A stretch of DNA of 64,000 nucleotides from Streptomyces sp. NBRC 110611 (GCF_001590865.1 NZ_BBUY01000023.1:30090-94089), one strand, 5' to 3'; shown: positions 17,053 through 25,594, numbered from the stretch's first letter. Notes: generated by a model not told the origin, from the letters alone. Numbers and translations: made by a program.

Positions 17053-18416
17053 CCCGCCGGGCTGTCGTCGTGCACCTGGCGGTGGGTCAGTGCCCACCAG
17101 ATCTCCGCGAGGTCGGCCGGGTCGCGCAGGCTGGTGCCGGTGATCTCCTCGAAGCGGCGGAGCCGGTTGCGCAGCGTGTTGGGGTGCACATAGAGGGTGC
17201 GCGCGGCGGCCTCCAGGCGCAGCCCCTGCCGTAGGTAGGCGGCCGCCGCCTCCTCCAACTGGGCGCCGTCCTCGCCCCGTTCGGCCAGTGGCGCCAGGCG
17301 CAGGCGTACCAGCTGTTCACCGACGGCCGGCATCGCCACGACCGTGGCCCGCAGACCCAGCTCCTCGTGGGTGAACGTCCCGACGAGCCCGCAGCCGACG
17401 GCGGCGCGGAGCGCCAGGGTGGCCCGGGCGAACTCCGCGGCGAGTCCCGATGCGGGCGCGGGGGCGCCCAGCCCTACGACCAGCCCGCGGCACAGTCCGC
17501 CCGGGCGGCCGGCCAGCAGTCCGGCCGCATCCCCGTCCACGATCGTGACCAGGGGCTTCCCCGCGGCATCCAGAGCGAGCCAGGGGCGCAGCAGATCGAC
17601 GGCCCGGGCGAGGACGCCCTCATCGGAACCGCGAGCGCCGTCGCCGGAACCGCGAGCGCCGTCGCCGGAGCCACGGACGCCGTCGCCGGAGCGGACGGCG
17701 GCGCCGGGCAGCCGGGCGCGGAAGGGGATCCGCAGGGCGGTGCTCCAGTCGTACCCGCCGTACGCCGCCGCGGCGACCGTCCCCGTACCGTCCGTCCTCA
17801 GGCCGTCCGCCCTCAGGCCATCCGTCCCCGTACCGTCCGCCTTCACCACGTTCGCCTCGCCGAGCAGCAGTGCGCGGACCAGCGCGGTCCGCCGGTGGTA
17901 CGCCACCGTGCCGGTCCGGGGGCCGGACCGGCAACTGCGGACGATGTGCAGGGTGTTGGTGTCGACCCAGACGCGGAGCGCCTCGGCGATCGGCAGCAGG
18001 TCCTCGGCCGTGCCGTGCCGGGCCGTCACCTCCTCGCCGAAGCGCCGCCAGGCGAGGTCCGTGCCGATCCGGTACGCGGAGATGATGTCCTCGACGGGCA
18101 GGGCGCGGGCCAGGGCCGTCACCTCGTCGAGGTGTCCGGCCGGGATGGCGTACGCCGGGTCGCCGCCCTGTCCGGATCGTCCGGATCCCGACGGCCGGCC
18201 TTCCCCGCCGGAGCGGCATTGCGTCCGGCGCACCCGCTGCACCAGCGACAGCCCGTTCCGCAGGGACGCCGTCACCCGCGGCCGGAGCTCTTCGGCCGAT
18301 ACCGCCGCGTAGGACGGGAGTTGGGCTCGGAGGGCGCGGACGATCTCGTCGGAGAGGATGTCGATTCCGGCGTGCAACGCGGTGACGGCCTCCCGCACCG
18401 TTGTGGAAGTCTCCAC
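17049..18416 (-). CDS. PucR/CdaR-type transcriptional regulator
   Basis: A regulator of about 455 residues. The C-terminal helix-turn-helix (GLRLEAAARTLYVHPNTLRNRLRRFEEITG) is the HTH_30 of PucR/CdaR proteins. The centre holds a GGDEF-like CdaR region and the N-terminus a RsbR-like helical sensor (AVTALHAGIDILSDEIVRALRAQL). I chose GTG 18416 because GGGAGGGG lies just upstream; the frame is open to an ATG at 18473 without a ribosome site. Two in-frame minisatellites encode Gly/Asp/Ser repeats around residues 210-265. The target is unknown, perhaps the divergent secreted-protein gene. Confidence 0.85.
   Translation of the reverse strand: METSTTVREAVTALHAGIDILSDEIVRALRAQLPSYAAVSAEELRPRVTASLRNGLSLVQRVRRTQCRSGGEGRPSGSGRSGQGGDPAYAIPAGHLDEVTALARALPVEDIISAYRIGTDLAWRRFGEEVTARHGTAEDLLPIAEALRVWVDTNTLHIVRSCRSGPRTGTVAYHRRTALVRALLLGEANVVKADGTGTDGLRADGLRTDGTGTVAAAAYGGYDWSTALRIPFRARLPGAAVRSGDGVRGSGDGARGSGDGARGSDEGVLARAVDLLRPWLALDAAGKPLVTIVDGDAAGLLAGRPGGLCRGLVVGLGAPAPASGLAAEFARATLALRAAVGCGLVGTFTHEELGLRATVVAMPAVGEQLVRLRLAPLAERGEDGAQLEEAAAAYLRQGLRLEAAARTLYVHPNTLRNRLRRFEEITGTSLRDPADLAEIWWALTHRQVHDDSPAG
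17624..17686. repeat. In-frame minisatellite, three 21-bp units
   Basis: Three tandem 21-bp units at 17624, 17645 and 17666; the first two are identical and the third differs at a few bases. They lie inside the PucR-type gene and encode a GSGDGAR-type heptapeptide repeat. A second, imperfect repeat block is at about 17779-17850. Confidence 0.8.
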
Positions 18417-18608
18417 CCATCCCCTCCCGACTCGGTGTCTTTCCCCATGGCGAAAGCGATCATTCGCCGCCATGCTACGAGCAAGCCGACCGAACCCCTA
18501 CAGACGTTCGATCCTGGACGACCCTTCCGCGGTCCCCGGGAACCCTCTGTGGTCCGGTACCCGGCCCCGCAGTGCCTCTGGATCACCCCCACACCCGCAA
18601 GGAATTCC

Positions 18609-20234
18609 ATGGCCGTTCCCTGGCGCCGTATCGCGGTGCCCGCCGCCGCAGTCGGCGTACTCGTCCCCGCCGCCCTCGGCACCCATGCCCTGCTCTCGGG
18701 CTCCGGCAATTCCGGCGAAACTCCCGTCGGGATACGGGCCACCGGGTCCGCCGACCCGGACAGCGCGCCGGACGACAGCACGAGCGCCGCCAACCCGGAG
18801 GGTGGCGCCGTCGTCGCCAAGCCCTCCACCGCCCCCGCCGGTGCCGGCCGTTCGGTTCCCGTACGGCTCTCGTCGTACGACGCCCGCAACAAGCGGGCGG
18901 TGCTGAAGCCGGCCGACGGCAAGACCGTGCGCAAGGGCGATGTCATCGCCGCCGCGCCCAACCGGCACGCCCCGTCGGGGGCGCTGTTCAAGGTGGGCGA
19001 GGTCACCGGGTCCCAGGGTGGCGAGGTCCGGGTGACCACGGTCCCCGCGACGCTGCCTGAGCTGCTGGGCGACCAGAAGGTGGACCAGCGGGCGGCGCTG
19101 CGAGCCGGTGAGCTCACCGTCAAGCCGCTCTCTTCCGGCGTCACCGTGCAGCAGCCGCCGGCCGGCGGTGACAAGGACAGCGGTACCCCGGCCGCGCCGT
19201 CGGACGGCGCGACTCCGTCGCCCGACGGTGCGAGCCCGTCGCCCGGCGGCACCGGTGGCGCCGACGCCGGAGTCACCACCGGTGGTGCGGGCGAGAGCAC
19301 GCCGCCCGCGGGTTCACCCAGCCCGTCGGCTTCCGCTTCCGCCTCCGCCTCCGGCGCGGCACGCGATCAGCTCACCCGCTCCGGCGCCCGTGCGGCGCAC
19401 ACCGTCTCGCTCGCCTCGTCGCGTACCGGTGCGCTGTCGCCCGCTGCGGCGAAGGCCGCGTCGAAGACGCCCGCCGGTCTGCGGCTCGGGGTCAATGTGC
19501 CGCTGCCGAAGGGCGTGGAGGCGACCGGTAAGTCGCCGGCCCGGCTGTCCGGCGAGGTGACGTTCCGGCCCGAGCTGATCTTCCAATACCAGAAGCGCGG
19601 CGGGCTGAACCTGCTGCCGGAGCGCGCGGCCATCGGCCTCGGCGGCTCCTACGGTTACGCCTGGCAGGTGCACGGTAAGGTGCGCGGAACGGCGGACACC
19701 GGGGAGACCGCGGTGCCGTTGGCGGCAGTCACCGGACGGCACGTCTTCTGGGTGGGCCCCGTCCCGGTCGTGGTCAGCACCGAGGTCACCTTCACCTACC
19801 GCTTCACCGCCGACGGCAGTATCGAGCTCGACGCGGACCAGCGCACCTCCGGTTCGTTCGCCGTCGGCGCGAACTACGACCGCGCGCACGGGTGGCAGCC
19901 GCTGCACAAGGCGCAACAGCAGACCAAGGGCGCCGCACCCCGGGTGGCGGGCGCGGCCTCCGCGACCGCCCGCGTCGGGGCGCGCGCCCAGGTGTTCCTC
20001 TACGACACGGCGGGCGTCGGCGGCGATCTCTCCGTCCACCTCACCGGACGGGCCGCGGCGGCCACCGACGGCGGCGCTCCGGCCTGGGCGCTGAGCGCGG
20101 GCTACGACCTGAAGACCGAGCTGATGCTGCAACTGAAGATCTTCGGCATCGAGATCGTGGACCTCAGGACCACCCCCTTCGCCCTGCACGACGAGCGCAA
20201 GCTCTTCGGCAGCGGAAAGCTGCCGCCTGTCTGA
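18609..20234 (+). CDS. Secreted or membrane-anchored protein of unknown function
   Basis: A 541-residue exported protein with an N-terminal hydrophobic segment (IAVPAAAVGVLVPAALGTHALL). The first folded part (about 80-170: VRLSSYDARNKRAVLKPADGKTVRKGDVIAAAP, with VRVTTVPATLPELL) is beta-rich. A Pro/Ser/Thr/Gly linker (about 175-250) contains SASASASASG. The C-terminal part (about 285-541) is beta-rich and ends LKTELMLQLKIFGIEIVDLRTTPFALHDERKLFGSGKLPPV. I do not recognise the family. ATG 18609 follows AAGGA. It is divergent from the PucR-type regulator. Confidence 0.75.
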   Translation: MAVPWRRIAVPAAAVGVLVPAALGTHALLSGSGNSGETPVGIRATGSADPDSAPDDSTSAANPEGGAVVAKPSTAPAGAGRSVPVRLSSYDARNKRAVLKPADGKTVRKGDVIAAAPNRHAPSGALFKVGEVTGSQGGEVRVTTVPATLPELLGDQKVDQRAALRAGELTVKPLSSGVTVQQPPAGGDKDSGTPAAPSDGATPSPDGASPSPGGTGGADAGVTTGGAGESTPPAGSPSPSASASASASGAARDQLTRSGARAAHTVSLASSRTGALSPAAAKAASKTPAGLRLGVNVPLPKGVEATGKSPARLSGEVTFRPELIFQYQKRGGLNLLPERAAIGLGGSYGYAWQVHGKVRGTADTGETAVPLAAVTGRHVFWVGPVPVVVSTEVTFTYRFTADGSIELDADQRTSGSFAVGANYDRAHGWQPLHKAQQQTKGAAPRVAGAASATARVGARAQVFLYDTAGVGGDLSVHLTGRAAAATDGGAPAWALSAGYDLKTELMLQLKIFGIEIVDLRTTPFALHDERKLFGSGKLPPV

Positions 20235-20250
20235 TCCCGCGGTGTTCCGT

Positions 20251-20282
20251 CCGCCCGGGTGAGCCGTGTCTCACCCGGGCGG
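20251..20282 (+). terminator. Hairpin terminator after secreted protein gene
   Basis: A perfect 13-bp stem, CCGCCCGGGTGAG (20251-20263) with CTCACCCGGGCGG (20270-20282), and a 6-base loop, starting 17 bases after the stop at 20234. Confidence 0.82.
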
Positions 20283-20295
20283 TGCCGCTTGTCTG

Positions 20296-20309
20296 TGCAA
20301 CAAGTTGCA
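20296..20309 (+). promoter_or_regulatory. Palindromic operator upstream of acyl-CoA dehydrogenase
   Basis: TGCAAC-AA-GTTGCA is a perfect 6+2+6 palindrome, 45 bases before the start at 20354 and directly after the upstream terminator. It lies where a core promoter (TTGTCT at about 20289) would be. A closely related site, TGCAAATAGTGCA in the same flanking context TCTG...CTAG/ATAG, occurs at 23415 before the serine hydrolase gene. Confidence 0.6.
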
Positions 20310-20353
20310 TAGAAGGATCGGGGGCGACCCTCGAGCCGGAAAGGCGCACACCC

Positions 20354-22075
20354 ATGGCGGATCCGCTGCTGTTCCACCCGCACACCTACGACCCGGCGCA
20401 CTTCGACCCCGAGACCCGCAGGCTGCTGCGCGCCACCGTCGACTGGTTCGAGGCCCGCGGCAAGCGGAAGCTCATCGAGGACTACCGCTCCCGCGCCTGG
20501 CTGGCGGATTTCCTCGCCTTCGCCGCCGAGGAAGGGCTGTTCGCCACCTTCCTCACCCCCGCCTCCGCCGCCGACGGGCAGCCGGACCGGCGCTGGGACA
20601 CCGCCCGGATCGCCGCCCTCAACGAGATATTCGGCTTCTACGGGCTCGACTACTGGTACGCCTGGCAGGTCACCATCCTCGGCCTCGGCCCGGTCTGGCA
20701 GAGCGACAACGCCACCGCCCGGGCCCGCGCCGCCGAACTCCTCTCCCAGGGCGAGGTGTTCGCGTTCGGCCTGTCCGAGAAGGCCCACGGTGCCGACATC
20801 TACTCCACCGGCATGCTGCTGGAGCCCGACCAGAACGGCGGCTTCCGGGCCAGCGGGTCCAAGTACTACATCGGCAACGGCAACGCCGCCGGACTCGTCT
20901 CCGTCTTCGGCCGCCGCACCGACATCGAGGGCCCGGACGGCTATGTCTTCTTCGCCGCCGACAGCCGCCACCCCGCATACCACCTCGTCAAGAACGTCGT
21001 CGACTCGTCGAAGTACGTCAGCGAATTCCGCCTCGACGACTACCCGGTCGGCCCCGAGGACATCCTGCACACCGGCCGGGCCGCCTTCGACGCCGCCCTC
21101 AACACCGTCAACGTCGGCAAGTTCAACCTCTGCACCGCGTCGATCGGCATCTGCGAGCACGCGATGTACGAGGCGGTCACCCACGCCCACCACCGGGTCC
21201 TCTACGGCCGTCCCGTCACCGCCTTCCCGCACGTGCGCCGTGAGCTGACCGATGCCTACGTCCGCCTCGTCGGGATGAAGCTGTTCAGCGACCGCGCCGT
21301 CGACTACTTCCGGTCCGCCGGCCCCGACGACCGCCGCTACCTGCTCTTCAACCCGATGACGAAGATGAAGGTGACCACCGAGGGCGAGAAGGTCATCGAC
21401 CTGATGTGGGACGTCATCGCCGCCAAGGGCTTCGAGAAGGACACCTACTTCGCCCAGGCGGCCACCGAGATCCGGGGCCTGCCGAAGCTGGAGGGCACGG
21501 TCCACGTCAACCTCGCCCTGATCCTCAAGTTCATGGGCAATCACCTGCTGAACCCGGCCGAGTACGCGCCCGTCCCGGCCCGCCTCGACGCCGCCGATGA
21601 CACGTTCCTCTTCCACCAGGGGCCGGCCCGCGGCCTGGGCGCCATCCGCTTCCACGACTGGCGCACCGCCTACGACGCGTACGCCGAGGCCCCCAACGTC
21701 GCCCGCTTCCGCGAACAGGCCGACGCCCTGTGCGAGTTCGTCACCACCGCCGCCCCGGACGAGGAGCAGAGCCGCGACCTCGATCTGCTCCTCTCCGTCG
21801 GCCAGCTGTTCGCGCTCGTCGTCCACGGCCAGCTGATCCTGGAACAGGCGCGCCTGACCGGACTGGACCAGGACGTCCTCGACGAACTCTTCGCCGTCCT
21901 CGTCCGCGACTTCTCCGCGCACGCCGTCGACCTGCACGGCAAGGACTCCGCCACCCCGGAGCAGCAGCGCTGGGCGCTGGCCGCGGTCCGCCGTCCGGTG
22001 GTCGACGAGGCCCGCTCGGCGCGCGTCTGGGAGCGGGTCGAGGCACTGGCCGGTTCCTACGAGATGACTCCGTGA
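20354..22075 (+). CDS. Acyl-CoA dehydrogenase/oxidase family flavoprotein
   Basis: A 573-residue flavoenzyme of the acyl-CoA dehydrogenase superfamily. The beta-domain motif FAFGLSEKAHGADIYSTGM, GSKYYIGNGNAAG and the C-terminal helical FAD region (TVNVGKFNLCTASIGICEHAMYEAVTHAHHR) are visible. It is longer than a standard ACAD (about 380), with an extra C-terminal helical part as in acyl-CoA oxidases. It probably acts in fatty acid or other acyl-CoA catabolism. A palindromic operator sits in its promoter region. It converges with the serine hydrolase gene, 22 bases apart. Confidence 0.85.
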   Translation: MADPLLFHPHTYDPAHFDPETRRLLRATVDWFEARGKRKLIEDYRSRAWLADFLAFAAEEGLFATFLTPASAADGQPDRRWDTARIAALNEIFGFYGLDYWYAWQVTILGLGPVWQSDNATARARAAELLSQGEVFAFGLSEKAHGADIYSTGMLLEPDQNGGFRASGSKYYIGNGNAAGLVSVFGRRTDIEGPDGYVFFAADSRHPAYHLVKNVVDSSKYVSEFRLDDYPVGPEDILHTGRAAFDAALNTVNVGKFNLCTASIGICEHAMYEAVTHAHHRVLYGRPVTAFPHVRRELTDAYVRLVGMKLFSDRAVDYFRSAGPDDRRYLLFNPMTKMKVTTEGEKVIDLMWDVIAAKGFEKDTYFAQAATEIRGLPKLEGTVHVNLALILKFMGNHLLNPAEYAPVPARLDAADDTFLFHQGPARGLGAIRFHDWRTAYDAYAEAPNVARFREQADALCEFVTTAAPDEEQSRDLDLLLSVGQLFALVVHGQLILEQARLTGLDQDVLDELFAVLVRDFSAHAVDLHGKDSATPEQQRWALAAVRRPVVDEARSARVWERVEALAGSYEMTP

Positions 22076-22097
22076 TCCCTCGGGACGGCGCGGCCGC

Positions 22098-23288
22098 TCA
22101 GGACAGCGCGCAGTACGCCTTCGTGGCGGCTTCGCCGGTGTGGAGCTGCCCCGGTGTCCCCGCGATCATGTGGTACTCGTTGTTGGCGTGCACCACCTGC
22201 CGGCTGCCGTCCTCGCTCGTCAGCCATTCGCTGAAGTAGCCGAGTACGGCGCCGTTGTGGCCCCAGGCCCACTGTCCGCACGGCAGCTTCAGATGCTCGA
22301 TGCCGAGCCCGTATGCGGCGGTTCCCTCGGCGTTCATGGGGACGGTGGTCTTGAGCTCCGCCATCTGCGCGGGCGGCAGCAGCCGCCCGGTCAGCAGTGC
22401 CCGCCCGAACGCGGCCAGGTCGTCCTGGGTCGACACCATCGCACCGGCGGGACCGAAGACCTGGACGTTGGAGGCAGTGACGTCCCTGATGAGGACGCCG
22501 ACCAGCGGGTACATGTAGCCGCGCAGGTAAGTGCCGTACAGGGCCGGGTCGGAGGTGGGGAAGGTGGTGTCGCGCAGGCCGAGCGGCTCGATGATCCGCT
22601 GCTTGATCTCGGTGGCGGCGTCGTTGCCGGTGACCGCCTTGATCACCATGCCCGCCAGGACGTAGTTGGTGTTGGAGTAGCCGAACTTCTGGCCCGGCGC
22701 GCTGTTCGGCTTGTGCTGCTTCAGGGCGATGTTCACCAGCGTCTGCGGCGGCCAGGGCCGGCGGGGGTCGGTGTTGAGGACGTACGGCACGGACACATCC
22801 ACGCTGCCGGCGTACTCGGGCAGCCCCGAGGTGTGGTTCAGCAGCTGACGGAGCGTGATCTTCGAGCCGTCGTAGCCGTTGGCGCCGACCGCGCCCGGAA
22901 GCCATCTGGCCACCGTGTCGTCCAGTGAGAGCCGGTGCTCGCTCTCCAGCTGGAGCAGCACGGTGGCGGTGAAGGCCTTGGTGTTGCTGCCGATCCGGAA
23001 CCGCGCCTTGGGGTCGGCGGGCACCTTGGTGGCCAGCGAACCGACGCCCGCGTGCACGTACTGGGTGGTGTCACCCTTGCGTACGAGGCCGATCACGCCC
23101 GGGTATCCGTCGGCGACCCCCTTCTGGGCCCCGGCCCGCAGGATGTCCGCCGGAGTCGGCTCGGCCGCCACCGCCGGACCGGCGCCGATCACGGCGGCGA
23201 GGCCGAGCGCCGCACCCGCGGTGGTCAGACGCAGGGACCACGTACGACGGGACTGCGAACGGTGGGCCTCGGGGCGCCTGGACTTCAT
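22098..23288 (-). CDS. Secreted serine hydrolase, beta-lactamase/DD-carboxypeptidase fold (family S12)
   Basis: An exported penicillin-binding-fold hydrolase of 396 residues. Signal peptide: residues 1-42, ending AVIGAGPAVAA. Catalytic motifs are SNTK (S-x-x-K, Ser about 101), YSN (Tyr about 204) and HNG (WGHNGAVLG, replacing KTG) near residue 345, as in Streptomyces R61 DD-peptidase and class C enzymes. It may cut peptidoglycan stem peptides or act as an esterase. ATG 23288 follows GAGGAG by 5 bases; the frame is open to 23381. Its upstream region carries an operator-like site (23415) shared with the acyl-CoA dehydrogenase gene. Confidence 0.9.
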   Translation of the reverse strand: MKSRRPEAHRSQSRRTWSLRLTTAGAALGLAAVIGAGPAVAAEPTPADILRAGAQKGVADGYPGVIGLVRKGDTTQYVHAGVGSLATKVPADPKARFRIGSNTKAFTATVLLQLESEHRLSLDDTVARWLPGAVGANGYDGSKITLRQLLNHTSGLPEYAGSVDVSVPYVLNTDPRRPWPPQTLVNIALKQHKPNSAPGQKFGYSNTNYVLAGMVIKAVTGNDAATEIKQRIIEPLGLRDTTFPTSDPALYGTYLRGYMYPLVGVLIRDVTASNVQVFGPAGAMVSTQDDLAAFGRALLTGRLLPPAQMAELKTTVPMNAEGTAAYGLGIEHLKLPCGQWAWGHNGAVLGYFSEWLTSEDGSRQVVHANNEYHMIAGTPGQLHTGEAATKAYCALS

Positions 23289-23414
23289 GGGACTCCTCAT
23301 GGTGCCGGGGACATGTGCCGCCGTCGGATGACGTGAGAGTGCGGCCCAGCGTGACTCGGTCATGCGCCGATGGGGAGCCATTTTCCGGACAAATATCCGA
23401 GTGATGGATTTCTG

Positions 23415-23427
23415 TGCAAATAGTGCA
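23415..23427 (-). promoter_or_regulatory. Operator-like repeat upstream of serine hydrolase
   Basis: TGCAAATAGTGCA, in the context TCTG...CTAG, closely resembles the site at 20296. On the minus strand it overlaps TTGCAC, which has TATTTG 18 bases downstream, a possible -35/-10 pair for the gene starting at 23288. It lies 14 bases beyond the tetR stop. Confidence 0.5.
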
Positions 23428-23440
23428 CTAGTGGATGGTT

Positions 23441-24202
23441 CTAGGGCTGCTTCCGCTCGGTGCGGGTGGCTTTGGGGCCCGACGCGGCCATCCCGGCCGC
23501 TGTCGGCATGAAGTCACCGACCAGCTCGTTCAGTTCCCGTACGAGCGGACGCAGCAGCCGGAACCGGGTGAGTGCGATCGCCCGGGCGACGATCGGGGAG
23601 ATGCGCTCGGCGAGACGGCGGGTGTTCGCGGAATCGGGGGTGCGGTCGTAGACCCAGAAGAGTACGAGGCCCATCTGCGTCAGCCACATCAACCGGGGCA
23701 GCGGTTCGGCGAGTTCCGGGTCGGCCTTCGTGGTGGACCCGGCCAGCACCCGCCGGTGCACGTCGATCGCGGCATCCCGGGGGCCGGCGGAGTCGGGGGA
23801 GAAGGGGCTGAGCGGGCTCTCGGGGTCGGCGGCGTTCTTGAAGAACTGCGCCGCGAACTCGTGGTACGGCTGGGCGGTGTCCACCCAGGCCAGAAGGACC
23901 CCGCGCAGCCGCGCCGCGAGGTCCTTCTCCGTGGCCAGCACCTCCACGACGGCCGCCTGGTGCTCCTCGGCGATCCGGTCGTAGAACCCCTGGATCAGGT
24001 GCTCCTTGGAGCCGAAGTAGTAGTACGCGTTGCCGACCGAGACACCGGCCTCCTTGGCGACGGCCCGCATCGTGGTCTTGTCGTAACCATGCTCCTGGAA
24101 GAGGCGCAGCGCCGTCTCCATGATCAGGGTCCGGGTCTGCTCGCTCTTCGGGGCGCCCTTCCGCGGGCTCTTCGGGGTCGCCGTCTTCTCCGCCTGTTCC
24201 AT
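23441..24202 (-). CDS. TetR family transcriptional regulator
   Basis: A 253-residue repressor. The N-terminal DNA-binding domain (TRTLIMETALRLFQEHGYDKTTMRAVAKEAGVSVGNAYYYFGSKEHLI) occupies about residues 23-70. The ligand domain has a typical TetR helical pattern; the tail is Lys/Arg-rich. It is the last gene of an operon with the DCC protein (10-base gap) and a membrane protein. The paired palindromes before that operon (25251, 25298) suggest autoregulation. The related sites at 20296 and 23415 may also be its targets (inference). Confidence 0.92.
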   Translation of the reverse strand: MEQAEKTATPKSPRKGAPKSEQTRTLIMETALRLFQEHGYDKTTMRAVAKEAGVSVGNAYYYFGSKEHLIQGFYDRIAEEHQAAVVEVLATEKDLAARLRGVLLAWVDTAQPYHEFAAQFFKNAADPESPLSPFSPDSAGPRDAAIDVHRRVLAGSTTKADPELAEPLPRLMWLTQMGLVLFWVYDRTPDSANTRRLAERISPIVARAIALTRFRLLRPLVRELNELVGDFMPTAAGMAASGPKATRTERKQP

Positions 24203-24212
24203 GGCTGCGAGC

Positions 24213-24812
24213 CTAATCGGGGACGGCGCAGCCACCGGCACAGGCGTCCGGTCCGGCGGCCGGCGCGGCCGTGGGCGGGATGGCGGTCCAGCCGCGGGCG
24301 GGGTCGTACACCCAGCCGCCGTTCGGGCCGTCGGCCCGCAGGCCCCATGGCGGGGCGGGCGCGGCGGGAGGGGGCTGCCACACGGACGGGACGGGCGTCC
24401 GCGTGGCCGCGTCGCGGTACTTGGCGGCCGCGAGCACGGCCGCCTTCGCCAGCGGCGCGCCCGACGGGGAGCCGAACCGGTGGGACATCGGCCGGTACCC
24501 GGCCAGGGACCACAGGCACACCACCCACGCCGCCGCCCCCGTGTAGACCTGCCCGGCGTCCCCGACCACGGCGATCTCGCGCAGCGTCGCCGCATGGTCG
24601 AGTTCCGGGAAGCGCCGCCGTGCCTCCCCGGAGCCGGCCGGGACGGGATCCAGCGGTACGAGCTGCCGCTGCCGTACGAGCCAGTTCCGTACGAAGGTGC
24701 ACAGCGAGCAGCCGGCGTCGTACAGGACTGTCAGCCGGCGGACCGGGACCGGGGCCGGGGCCGGGGCCCGCAGGCCCCGGTCCCGGTCGTCGAGGGCGGT
24801 CAAGGTGCTCAC
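24213..24812 (-). CDS. DCC family thiol-disulfide oxidoreductase-like protein (DUF393)
   Basis: A 199-residue protein with the DUF393 signature YDAGCSLCTFVRNWLVRQ near residue 32, holding the CxxC (CSLC) and a thioredoxin-like continuation (LVPLDP...FPELDHAATLREIAVVGDAGQVYTGAAAWVVCLWSL). The C-terminus adds a Pro-rich part ending CAGGCAVPD with two more cysteines. Its GTG overlaps the stop of the upstream membrane protein gene (GTGA), and tetR follows after 10 bases. The redox partner is unknown. Confidence 0.85.
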   Translation of the reverse strand: MSTLTALDDRDRGLRAPAPAPVPVRRLTVLYDAGCSLCTFVRNWLVRQRQLVPLDPVPAGSGEARRRFPELDHAATLREIAVVGDAGQVYTGAAAWVVCLWSLAGYRPMSHRFGSPSGAPLAKAAVLAAAKYRDAATRTPVPSVWQPPPAAPAPPWGLRADGPNGGWVYDPARGWTAIPPTAAPAAGPDACAGGCAVPD

Positions 24813-25237
24813 GCCCCCGTGCCCGGCGCGAACGCCCCGTCACCCGGCTTCGTCCAGCCGGTCGGCGCGACCGGCGGCACCTGCTCACGCTCCATCAGCC
24901 CGCGGCGCCGGATCTTGTTCAGTACGTAGACGTTGCCGAGGTGCAGCACGCCGAGGACCAGCAGGACCACGCCGAGCTTCACCGACAGCGCCTCGACCAG
25001 CTCCCGGGCGTCGTCCACCGCGTCGGCGGAACGCAGGTACAGCGTGACGAAACCGAGATTGACGAGGTAGAAGCCGACCACCAGCAGATGGTTGACGGCG
25101 TCGGCGAGCTTCTCGTTCCCGTGCAGCACATCGGAGAGGAAGATCCGCCCGGCTCGGCTGAGCGTCCGCGCGACCCACACGGTGAGACCGATGCTGATGA
25201 GCAGGTAGACGACGTACGCGACGACAGTGAGGTCCAT
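24809..25237 (-). CDS. Small integral membrane protein
   Basis: A 142-residue protein with three likely membrane helices: TVVAYVVYLLISIGLTVWVA, HLLVVGFYLVNLGFVTLYL and LGVVLLVLGVLHLGNVYVL, followed by an Arg-rich cytoplasmic segment and a Pro-rich tail. I chose ATG 25237 because AAGAGGGG precedes it. It is the first gene of the operon with the DCC protein and TetR. The function is unknown; a membrane partner of the DCC redox protein is plausible. Confidence 0.78.
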   Translation of the reverse strand: MDLTVVAYVVYLLISIGLTVWVARTLSRAGRIFLSDVLHGNEKLADAVNHLLVVGFYLVNLGFVTLYLRSADAVDDARELVEALSVKLGVVLLVLGVLHLGNVYVLNKIRRRGLMEREQVPPVAPTGWTKPGDGAFAPGTGA

Positions 25238-25250
25238 TCCCCAGCCCCTC

Positions 25251-25311
25251 TTGAACGTGTTCAAAAACTTGCTGTGCCGAGGACTGTAGACCTGCTTTTG
25301 AACATGTTCAA
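25251..25311 (-). promoter_or_regulatory. Promoter with two palindromic operators for the TetR operon
   Basis: On the minus strand TTGAAC (25306-25311), a 17-base spacer and TACAGT (25283-25288) form a good promoter. Operator 1, TTGAACATGTTCAA (25298-25311), a perfect 14-bp palindrome, covers the -35. Operator 2, TTGAAC-GT-GTTCAA (25251-25264), lies after the -10, just before the ribosome site. The centres are 47 bp apart. This is the arrangement of a self-repressing TetR operon. Confidence 0.82.
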
Positions 25312-25360
25312 CTCTGGAGGCGGGGGAGGTGGGGTGAGGTGGGGCGGGGCAGGGTGGGGC

Positions 25361-25594
25361 TCAGGCGTGGTCGACGAGCTGCGCATGTCCCTTCTGGCGT
25401 GCGCAGTGGGCGCAGCAGAAGAACTGCCCGTCCGACTGGAGGCCGTGGCCCAGGATGCGGCAGTGGCAGTTCTCGCACACCGGAGCCATCTTCTGGGCGG
25501 CACATTCCAGGCTGTCGAAGATGTGTTCGGCGCCGGCCGCGCGCACCTCGAACGCCATCTCGTAGTCGTTGCCGCACACTTCGCACACCGCCAT
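25361..25594 (-). CDS. Prokaryotic metallothionein-like Cys-rich protein
   Basis: A 77-residue protein with nine cysteines: CEVCGNDYE, SLECAAQ, CENCHCRILGHGLQSDGQFFCCAHCARQKGH. The C-terminal half resembles SmtA/BmtA metallothioneins (C-x-C ... YYCSEACADGH), while the N-terminal CxxC...C looks like a zinc ribbon. It probably binds Zn or Cd ions or acts as a small zinc-ribbon protein. ATG 25594 follows GAGGAG by 9 bases; the frame open further upstream has no ribosome site. It is a single gene. Confidence 0.72.
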   Translation of the reverse strand: MAVCEVCGNDYEMAFEVRAAGAEHIFDSLECAAQKMAPVCENCHCRILGHGLQSDGQFFCCAHCARQKGHAQLVDHA

